This document shows positions 42,201-64,000 of a stretch of DNA of 64,000 bases, piece by piece; the first letter of the stretch is position 1; each line of letters opens with the position of its first letter. This DNA is from Synchiropus splendidus (Eukaryota > Chordata > Actinopteri > Syngnathiformes > Callionymidae): NCBI RefSeq assembly GCF_027744825.2, contig NC_071334.1, forward strand, positions 43,253,437-43,317,436, written 5' to 3'. Under the pieces are notes generated by a model. It had not been told where the DNA came from. It did not search any database and saw only the letters and a list, made by a program, of their open reading frames with translations. Made by a program: the position numbers and the translations under genes.

Positions 42201-45200
42201 CATTTCAACCACATTCCATTTATAGATTCTGGATCTGTCTCATATGTTTCAAAATCTACTTTCAATTCTGATGTATTTTAAGGGACAATAAAATAGCCAA
42301 CGGAAAAAACTTTTGTACTTAAGGAATCATTTTAGTCAGCGAGAAATTCCTTACTGCAGGAGGAGCTAAGGGGTTTGTAATATACCAATCCTGATTCTGC
42401 TCAAAGTGTTTCTGCAATTCTCACCAAAATACTGAGTGAGAAAATAATGTGGAATTTAAGTGTGATCATGTTCCATTGGTGGTAACTGGGCTGTTGACAG
42501 TAGTTTTATTTATTTGGTTCAGTAGTGTAGAGCAAAGAAGGAGGATGTCCACTGTTAAATAGCATTGAAATGGGCTTCTGGAAGTAAACTAGGACCTAAA
42601 ATGTTCATCCGTCATCAGTCCGTTCAGTCAATGAAGAAGGGAAGAACTGTGAATCTGCAACTGTTAGGGTTGTTTGGTGCATCTGCTTCCTTAAATCGAG
42701 TTTGTCAAAGCACAGGTGGGAGGAAAAGTGATGTGGTCTGTTGTGTGGTTGACGTATGCGGCTCAGATGATCGTTTCCTTTGAATGTGACCCCTAACAAC
42801 TTCTGTTTGAAAACAGCGAATGCTGAGAGCGACTCCGCGTTGGGCCCAGTATCCGGAGGAAGCGGAGCTCTTCTGTTGCATGTGGAGGAGAGGACTGTTG
42901 TTCTGTCTCTGACTTTAACTCAACTTTCAACCCAGACAGTCAACAACTAACCACTTCCATTCAGGAATGCGTCGCGTCATGTGCCACTCATTCCTGCACA
43001 GGCGGTGTTGCATCATGGCTGTCCTGAACACAGGCAGCCAGCCTTACAAGCCACTAACCTGTGTTTTGCTTCTCTGTGTTCTCCTTGCCTCTCTGCTAGC
43101 TGGACTGCCGTTCGCAATACTCAATGTGCGGCACAAACCTTTCCGCCGGGGCTTTTTCTGTAATGACGATACAATCAAGTACCCGGTGAAGGAAGAGACC
43201 ATTTCCTATCAGTTGTTAGGGGGCATAATGATTCCTCTCACAATTCTTGTTGTAAGTTCATTCATTAAATTACATGCTCATGTCTTTTTTGTCTTTCAAC
43301 ACTAAGAGCTTTTTTCCTCCACTATTCTGCCTGATTGCATCACCCTGTCTTTCTGCAAATGCTGCCAATAATAGCTGTGTGTTTTACTGACAAACTCATT
43401 GACGAGTTACTGAAGCACCCCCCCACTACCTTGTATACGAGCAGCCTATTGAAAGAGCATGTGCCAGAAACAAACCCGTCTATAAACCAGTTCATATCTT
43501 CAGACAGAACCCATGATCTCACCATGATCCTGTAAGCCTTCGCACTTGAGAGTTGCGCTGTATAAACAGTATAAACAATGTTTAACTTTCGTGCTTATGT
43601 TGGTATATCGTGCAAATAAAGAGCCAGACGTTGAAAAACCTGCTTTAGAAAGTGAGGATGTGTTGTTTAAGCTAGCAGTGGTTCAGCTAAAACTCCCAAA
43701 TCAGCAACAACAACTATCATTTCCAAGACCTCACAATCTCACCCAACAGCTGTGACACAGTGTCGAGAAGTGTTCAAAATGGGAAACATTAGTTATAACA
43801 AAAGAATAATGTAAGAAATCTGCAGGGAAACAGGCCCTGCACTGTTGTTCAATGCAGATCCACAGCATGAATTCAAAAGAGAGACGATTAAGATGTGTAT
43901 TGCAGATATGTTTTATGATACTAAACCAGACTCAGCAAGTAAAGTCGTGCATAATGACACAAACATTTAGAAGTCATTGTCACCAAAAAAACTCACCTTT
44001 GGAGTGTAGAGTTTTCCTCTCATGTTTGACTGGGCTGCACATGGCCCCAGGCCTCGTGTGACGCCGCCCTGTATTTGCAGACGCTGTGTACTCGTATGTA
44101 TTGTTAAGTAGAAGACAAAAGGTGACGTGAATGTAGAAAAAAGGCAAATACACAATGTGTTTGTGATTTAAGAGTGTTTGAAGTTGTACTAACATTTAAG
44201 TAGTTGTTTGTACATCTTAAACGGGTACTGCCAATGTATTTATAGCACTGAACTGAAGGAGTTGGAGGGAGTCAAGATGCTGCAATACATTATTGTTGCT
44301 GTCTTCTCAAAGGGACTGACAGAAAATGTTGACCTGGGGACACAACAAGCCACACCTTAAGAATAAAATCCCTCGAATCTTCGTGGCGGTGAACCACAGT
44401 TTGAGGATGTGTTGTTTAAGCTAGCAGTGGTTTAGCTAAAAGTCTCAAGGTCATGCATGAGAGGAAAGACGGTGGCAGCGGAAGGTTGAGTTACTAATGT
44501 TCTTCAGTCACCAAGAGACTGAGAAGGGGGATTCCAGCACAGCAAACCTTGGGTTGAGAAAAAAAACTCATCTCCCTTGAGAATCGCCAGTTTTTCAAAA
44601 TAGTGAACACAAGCGAACCAGTCAGCAGTTGGTCACCTACTGAGACTTTATCCACTCTTCAACTCAGTGAGAAGAGTCTTTTGTACTCGAGTGGAAAGTA
44701 TTGTAGCTTGTGTCGGGAGTGCTTAAATACTGCGTCCACTGTGTGTACTGAACTGAAGTGGCAGGACTGGAACCTGTGGTTCAGCAGGTGCTAGCTTGAA
44801 CCGATGTAGCTCAGCTTAGTTTGGCTTCTTTTGTTTTTCATGCATTTGTTTTCCTCCATAGGGAAAAAATATCCTATTGGAAAAAAAGTCTGTAAAAATG
44901 AGTACAACAAATCCCAATTCTCATCAATGGTTAAGTGGAGGTGACAATAACAAAATAGCTTTTCCCGATTGCACAAATGCAAATTAAAACTCTTGGATCA
45001 AAGTGGACATCCTCCTGATTCTTTCCTACTTAGTTGTGATGTTTAGTATTTTGTTTATAAATACAGTATGTCCATATTTCTGCAGTCCAGTGAGGGCACC
45101 GAACCCAACCTGTCCTCCCTGGTCTCCCACAGATGGTCGTCGGCGAGTGCCTGTCCGTTTATCTGAAGCGCCTCTCGTCCAAGTCGTCCTTCGGGAGCTA

Positions 45201-45912
45201 CCTGGCCTGCGTCTACAAGGCGGTGGGCACCTTCCTCTTCGGCGCCGCCATGAGCCAGTCGCTCACGGACATCGCCAAGTACTCCATCGGACGACTGCGG
45301 CCTCACTTCCTGGACATCTGCAAACCCGACTGGAAGCTCATCAACTGCACGGCCGGCGCTTACGTGGAAGATTTCGTCTGCACCGGTGACCCCACCAAGG
45401 TCAACGAGGGCAGGTCAGTTTCAAATGCTATGTTTTTACAAGGAAGGTGGAGTTTAGCTACTTTGGGTTTTTTCCCATGTTTGAAGCTGAAGGTAGGTTC
45501 CTCTGAAGGTTCTGTGAGCTTTGTTGGTTCCGCTTCACTCGGCCCTTTCTTTCGGGCAAGTGCGCGACGCTGTCACAACAGACGTTCATTCTTTGTGTTT
45601 ACATGTGGGTTGAAGACTAAAGGGCAAAACACCGTGAGACTGAGGTTGTGAGTGAGACAGTGCTCTGATTGCAGCGCTGTGTCAGCAGTGGGGTCACTGG
45701 TCAGCACTTGGCCTCCAGATTAACCAAATCAGCCGCACCTTTGTTTCATAACTGTTTACAAGTGCAAAGTCCAAGCCTCTCCTGTTGTTGCATCACTGGT
45801 CACGTGACTTCTGAGGGTGCTGATGTCAGCTGAGACTTTGTTGACTTCTCTGCGGTCAGCAGAGGGAAGGGCTTCAGTGACTTCACTGAGTTCTGTTGGA
45901 CCTGGACATGTG

Positions 45913-45963
<51 letters not shown>

Positions 45964-48307
45964 CAGCGCGGGGAAGGCTGGGCCAGATCGTCTTTCTGTA
46001 ATGCAACTCCCCTGCACGATTCCCTGCAGGAGACAGTGGGACCAGCGGCTCAGCTGCATTTAAAGGAGCCACGGTGTTGCTCCAGAACTGAACACAGAGT
46101 CCACCGTGTTGTTGGCGTCATTCTGCCATCAGCATAATCCATTGAAATCATACTGTATCTTTCCAGGCAGTTTGTCTCTCCGAAAGGGTTCAAGCTTGGG
46201 TGAATCATCAGAGTGAGTGAAGTCGTGTTCAGATGTGTTGGACGTGTGTGTTTCCACAGTAGAGCGAGTGGAAACTCTGTTGTTATTCTAGTCCTGCATC
46301 TGTTTATTCTGGGACGTGCACATCGACACTGTCCAGGCTGGCGCTCCACTGTGGGACGGGCGAGAGCAGAGCAGGTGGGCTGGGGTCCCTCTCACTGACC
46401 CCTGACCCTCACGTACTGTTCGCTTGAGCATGTGGGGAAATGTATGAGGGGAAACTGTGGTCGGAGTGAGTTGAGTTTACATGTCACTTTCTGAGTCCCG
46501 TAGCTGCTCCCGTAGTTGTCTGTCATGCTGAGTCATGCTTGTCTGTGCCCCCATCACAGGCTCTCCTTCTACTCCGGACACTCGTCCTTCTCCATGTACT
46601 GCATGCTGTTCCTGGCGGTGAGTCACTTTCATCAGCAGAACACTTGTGTCCCAAGGTGGCAGGAGAGTCTCCTGATTCTCGTTTCAAACTAGAATATTTG
46701 ATATCAAATTCATCCAAAACTTCATCCAAGGCCAAGCCTCCTGGGTTCAGGTTAGAAGCGTTGGACCAAGTCTGCGGCTAACCCGCTGAAAAGACTACAA
46801 AAAACTAATCTGGTTTATGGCTCAGCCCAGCCGATAAGATAGAGAGGAACAGGATGTTGTGCTCTGATGCTGACTCATGAACTTCAACATTTACTGATCC
46901 AAAGAATGTCATGTGCTTCCCCCCCGCAGCTGTACCTGCAGGCTCGGCTGCAGGCCCAGTGGGCCCGGCTGCTGAGGCCCATGCTGCAGTTCTTCCTCAT
47001 CGCTGCCTCCATCTACACCGGACTGTCCCGGGTGTCTGACTACAAACACCATTGGAGTGACGTGCTGACTGGGCTCCTGCAGGGCGCCGTCATGGCCCTG
47101 CTTGTGGTGAGTCGTCCTCCAGGTCACCGTGCTCTGAGCGTGTTCTCAGAAAATAAGCTGTAGATGCTGAATAAGCTGCATGTTCATTCTCTTCCAAGTG
47201 TTGGACACTACAGTCTCTCTTGTTTTATGATGAAACTTTTTAGTGGAGTTTGTCTCCAACATCATTATTTGTTTATGTTTCAATATAATAGTTGACCAAG
47301 TGTAGAGATGAGAAATTCAGTGTTTCACGTCTCTGGTAGAAGCTGCAGGTGTCTGACAGACTGCTCTGCCAGCTTTATTCAGGGGTTAAATTGAGCCGTC
47401 TGTCTGCTGTGTCTCATGTCTCTGAACAGTTGACTTGAACTATGGACCAGTCTGGACACATTTCCTAGATGCTACTGAAGAAATATTTGAAATCATGCGA
47501 ATATATGATCATTTAGTCGTATTCTAGGGAGACCTGCATGTGTTGATGTGAACCAAGGCGGACGACCTCATCAGAGAACCTATGAGGACCACTCCATCTA
47601 ATAAAATAAACAGGGATCCAGAGACTCAGAGTCGACCAGTGTCATTATCAAAGGTTCCCTGGATTAAAAATAAGTTTAAAACTACGATCGTGAACCAAAG
47701 TCCACCACACTCTCCACAACTGTCACACGCCGGTGTCGTCTGTCAAACGCCACGGAGCTGGAGAGCGCAGTGCACCGTCACAGTCTCGTCATGTTCATGT
47801 GTGCAGGTCCAATGCAATGTGTGCGGCGTGTTTATCATATTATGTTTTGGTAGAGTGATATTCACTGTAGATCAATGAGGATAAGCTCAACAACTCCTTT
47901 GACTCTGGGGCTATGCTTCTGAACCAGGAAGTGAAGTTGTTTTGGAGTCAGAATCAGTGAAGAAAAGAGCTGAGCCATGAGGCTGCGCTCGAGTGATTGG
48001 AAATAGACCTGTGTCCTTTAGCAAGTTGCTGTGAGACGCCGGCTAAGGTGGTGAGCAGGTGCACCAGGACCAACTGGTGGGACTTGTCTGTCTCCTCCTG
48101 TATTTGTGGTTCTGATCCACAGACCTCCCCGTCCAGAATAAATCTAGAAGAACACCATGCTCACCATTCTCTCTCCTTTGGTCCCTGCAGGTCTTTTTCG
48201 TCTCCGATTTCTTTGAGCGTCCGCAGGGAAGGAAAGAGGAAGACATTCCGCACACAACGCTCCAGGAAACGCCGACAAACGGACACAACTTTGAGAGTCC
48301 CAACTAA
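39225..48307 (+). CDS. plpp1: Phospholipid phosphatase 1 (lipid phosphate phosphatase 1)
   Basis: An integral membrane PAP2 enzyme that removes phosphate from lysophosphatidate, phosphatidate, sphingosine-1-phosphate and ceramide-1-phosphate on the outer or lumenal face. Exons: 39225-39282, then either 41569-41723 or 43100-43251, then 45133-45413, 46560-46617, 46930-47106 and 48191-48307. The two forms are 281 and 280 residues; human isoforms are 284-285. The three PAP2 motifs are present (numbers for the 280-residue form): KYSIGRLRP at 119-127, FYSGHSSF with SGH at 169-171, and [12 protein letters not shown] at 216-227. An N-glycosylation site, NCT, is at 141, and hydrophobic segments fit six helices. 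The two second exons match the two human splice forms, which rules out plpp2 and plpp3. mtrex lies convergently downstream, as in human. All junctions are GT-AG and in phase. Confidence 0.97.
39283..41568 (+). other. plpp1 intron 1, first part
   Basis: About 2.3 kb before the first alternative exon. It contains a short AT-rich run near 40745-40785 and the palindrome at 41210-41272. No coding sequence is seen. Confidence 0.75.
41210..41272. mobile_element. Mariner-like palindrome (hairpin MITE)
   Basis: About 63 bp that is almost entirely one hairpin. The left arm has GGTTGGACAAAATAATGG and the right arm has CATTTTGTCCAACC, with TATA at both outer ends. The GGTTGGACAAAAT terminal motif resembles mariner/Tc-type inverted repeats, which insert at TA. 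Only the two ends remain, with a loop of a few bases. Confidence 0.65.
41569..41723 (+). CDS. plpp1: plpp1 alternative exon 2a
   Basis: It encodes [20 protein letters not shown] and, after [25 protein letters not shown], ending LPISC. The [10 protein letters not shown] part corresponds to the human splice form that carries DSTVTSTVL. The acceptor is GTCCACAG and the donor is TGC|gtaagt. It starts in phase 1 and ends in phase 0, identical to exon 2b, so the two can replace each other. Confidence 0.95.
42036..42330. repeat. Possible hAT-type fragment in plpp1 intron
   Basis: CAGGGCTGGGTAATTACATTT followed by AAGGGGCCAGGTTATAT resembles the end of a non-autonomous hAT element. The other end was not found. 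Confidence 0.3.
43015..43099 (+). other. Possible alternative start for the exon 2b form of plpp1
   Basis: An ATG at 43015 (and one at 42967) is in frame with exon 2b across its splice acceptor. Reading through gives [16 protein letters not shown] and then a hydrophobic stretch [13 protein letters not shown] that runs into the exon 2b protein. It would replace exon 1's half-helix with an equally hydrophobic one. The hydrophobic codons are also the pyrimidine tract of the acceptor, so chance is a real alternative. No promoter evidence is visible. Confidence 0.3.
43100..43251 (+). CDS. plpp1: plpp1 alternative exon 2b
   Basis: It encodes [20 protein letters not shown] and, after [22 protein letters not shown], ending IPLTILV, the counterpart of the main human isoform. 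The acceptor is CTCTCTGCTAG after a long pyrimidine tract and the donor is GTT|gtaagt. It has the same phases as exon 2a. Confidence 0.95.
43252..45132 (+). other. plpp1 intron before exon 3
   Basis: About 1.9 kb. It carries a direct repeat of about 38 bp (GAGGATGTGTTGTTTAAGCT at 43655 and again at 44403). No coding sequence is seen. Confidence 0.75.
45133..45413 (+). CDS. plpp1: plpp1 exon 3 (PAP2 motif 1)
   Basis: It encodes [14 protein letters not shown] through DPTKVNEG, including [20 protein letters not shown] and the phosphate-binding KYSIGRLRP. The glycosylation site NCT follows. It is markedly GC-richer than its introns. The donor is GCAG|gtcagt. Confidence 0.97.
45414..46559 (+). 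other. plpp1 intron 3
   Basis: A 1.15-kb intron holding the (TG)n microsatellite at 45916-45962. Nothing else is recognised. Confidence 0.8.
45916..45962. repeat. (TG)n microsatellite
   Basis: About 23 TG units in plpp1 intron 3. Likely length-polymorphic. Confidence 0.95.
46560..46617 (+). CDS. plpp1: plpp1 exon 4 (PAP2 motif 2)
   Basis: A 58-bp exon encoding [19 protein letters not shown], which contains the catalytic-motif histidine of SGH. The acceptor is CATCACAG and the donor is GCG|gtgagt. Confidence 0.97.
46930..47106 (+). CDS. plpp1: plpp1 exon 5 (PAP2 motif 3)
   Basis: It encodes [20 protein letters not shown] through QGAVMALLV, with [12 protein letters not shown] carrying the nucleophile histidine. 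The acceptor is CCCCCGCAG and the donor is GTG|gtgagt. Confidence 0.97.
47107..48190 (+). other. plpp1 intron 5
   Basis: A 1.08-kb intron with no recognised repeat or gene. Confidence 0.8.
48191..48307 (+). CDS. plpp1: plpp1 exon 6 (last helix end, cytosolic tail, stop)
   Basis: It encodes [20 protein letters not shown] and the tail [18 protein letters not shown] with TAA at 48305-48307. The HTTLQETPT tail closely matches the PLPP1 C-terminus. Confidence 0.97.
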   Translation, partial: VFFVSDFFERPQGRKEEDIPHTTLQETPTNGHNFESPN

Positions 48308-48693
48308 GAACTCTTTCACCTCTTGCCTGCCCGTCCCGCAATATCTGCATGCATCTGCAGCGGTGTGGACTTTAGCTTTCTGAAGACGTATTTATGATGT
48401 GAAGCTGCTCTCTAGCTCCCACCAGGTGGATCTACAGGGTCTGGGTTGGACCGCATGCTCCCACTAAAGAGGGTCCAGCCACTGCTGAGGGGAAACCTGT
48501 GAATGTAACTTCTGCTTTTACTCCGGGATCCGATTCAGGATCAGTTGACCACTCGCTTCTACGATCCGATCCTGGATCACTTGAACATGTTTAATCCGAG
48601 TCCGTGTTGCCTTGGCTGAACTGCTACCACTGATCAAAACAAGAGACCACAAACCTTCTGTGTCATCCGTATGTCCAGTGAACCACACAGCTG

Positions 48694-48699
48694 TTTATT
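48694..48699 (-). promoter_or_regulatory. mtrex poly(A) signal
   Basis: AATAAA on the minus strand, 105 bases downstream of the mtrex stop codon. It is the first canonical signal and would give a 3' UTR of only about 120-130 bases, ending inside the plpp1 3' UTR. Confidence 0.7.
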
Positions 48700-48736
48700 G
48701 CAAAAGAATTATGTACAAAATGTGTAAAACAAGGAA

Positions 48737-48742
48737 AATAAA
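48737..48742 (+). promoter_or_regulatory. plpp1 poly(A) signal
   Basis: AATAAA on the plus strand, 430 bases after the plpp1 stop. Expected cleavage 10-30 bases later falls about 40-60 bases short of the mtrex stop codon, so the two transcripts would overlap only in 3' UTR. Confidence 0.75.
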
Positions 48743-48803
48743 GCCATTTCACTGAACACATGATCAGCTCTACTGCGCAGCTCTGGTGTTTCCACTGGAC
48801 CAG

Positions 48804-63276
<14,473 letters not shown>

Positions 63277-63379
63277 CTGCCGGTAAATTGAGAGAATGAA
63301 TTAGATACATTTTTCCAATAACCAGAAAAAATAGGTTTTGATTGAACTGGAAGACTATTGATCCTAAATGTATGAATGC

Positions 63380-64000
63380 TACTTTATCTGCAGCATCCAC
63401 TAATACAAAGATCACCTGTGTAACCATCATCCCACGGGGCCTGGTACATAAATTGGGCCACCTAGGAGTGGAGACCTCCATGTGCAACTGGCTGCTGGAC
63501 TTTCTCACCAACAGAACCCAGTCTGTCCGAGTAGGAAGTAACACGTCAAGTGTCATCTCCCAGAACATCGCTCCCCTCAGGGATGTGTCCTCAGCCCACT
63601 GCTGTTCACACTGCTGACCCACGACTGTCGCCCCAAGTATAGCAGCAACTACATCCTGAAGTACGCGGACGACAAAATGGTTGTGGGTCTCATCCAGGAC
63701 AATGATTAGCTGGCCTACAGGGAGGAGGTGCAACATCTGGAGGACTGGTGGGAGACGAACAATCTGGCCCTGAATCTCGACAAGACAAAGGGGATAGTCG
63801 TGGACTTCGGGAGGTCGAGACCCAGCCATGCCCCTCTTTACGTCAACGACAGGGCTGTGGAAGTGGTGAGCACAACCAAGTACCTGGGTGTGCACATCAG
63901 AGACGATCTCCATCCAGGATATAGCAGATGGTCGCTGCTTATCCAAGGCACAAAGGATCATCACGGACTCTATTCATCCCCACTATGCACTGTTCTCCCT
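63380..64000 (+). mobile_element. LINE reverse transcriptase fragment, decayed, cut by window edge
   Basis: On the plus strand the sequence encodes a non-LTR reverse transcriptase portion of the fish L2/CR1-like type: [20 protein letters not shown], then after a frame change a YADD catalytic box (LKYADDKMVVGL), LALNLDKTKGIVVDFGR and TKYLGVHI. There is an in-frame TAG near 63706, at least one frameshift, and near 63915 a deletion that joins RT sequence to the ORF C-terminal tail. It is non-functional and lies antisense in an mtrex intron. Confidence 0.8.

Noticed and set aside
45003..45389. 128-codon frame overlapping plpp1 exon 3
   Set aside because: It is a shifted frame of a GC-rich real exon; the PAP2 motifs are in the other frame.
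63342..63964. Long minus-strand frame (259 codons) across the right edge as an mtrex extension
   Set aside because: The real mtrex exon ends at 63276 with a CAG acceptor; beyond it the sequence is an antisense LINE fragment.

Overview
This is a teleost fish nuclear genomic window. The evidence is short vertebrate-type exons with GT-AG introns, three proteins that match vertebrate orthologues exon by exon, long AT-rich introns, (AT)n, (TG)n and (AG)n microsatellites, and fish-style transposon debris (hAT-like, PIF/Harbinger-like, mariner-like, LINE and a chromodomain Ty3/gypsy element). A percomorph-type fish is plausible, but the species cannot be named from the sequence alone. Nothing prokaryotic or viral in the infectious sense is present.

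Layout. About 1-14650: no host coding exon that I can recognise. It holds an (AT)n microsatellite and, at 6229-10703, a nested transposon. The outer part is a hAT-like DNA element with an 8-bp target duplication. Inside it lies a complete, very young LTR element (7164-10543) whose whole interior is one 626-codon ORF on the minus strand. About 15061-36568, plus strand: csgalnact1 (chondroitin sulfate N-acetylgalactosaminyltransferase 1), seven coding exons, 573 codons. 39225-48307, plus strand: plpp1 (phospholipid phosphatase 1, LPP1), six coding exons per transcript, with two alternative second exons (41569-41723 and 43100-43251). 48804-63276, minus strand: the C-terminal three quarters of mtrex (skiv2l2/MTR4 exosome RNA helicase), 19 exons and 745 codons; its 5' part lies beyond the right edge. 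63380-64000: a decayed LINE reverse transcriptase fragment in an mtrex intron.

Relations. csgalnact1 acts in the Golgi on chondroitin sulfate chains, plpp1 dephosphorylates lipid phosphates at membranes, and mtrex unwinds RNA for the nuclear exosome. They share no pathway. plpp1 and mtrex converge tail to tail, the arrangement known in human, and their predicted poly(A) signals cross so that the 3' UTRs should overlap by roughly 80 bp. All exon phases were checked by hand and close without frame errors in all three genes.

Most notable: (1) the compact LTR element whose ORF joins Gag, a duplicated zinc knuckle module and a proline-rich repeat directly to a chromodomain, with protease, RT, RNase H and integrase core absent; (2) the plpp1 alternative exon pair, plus a possible extra start for the second form; (3) a 132-bp (CT)n microsatellite that is the polypyrimidine tract of an mtrex exon; (4) the overlapping 3' ends of plpp1 and mtrex.
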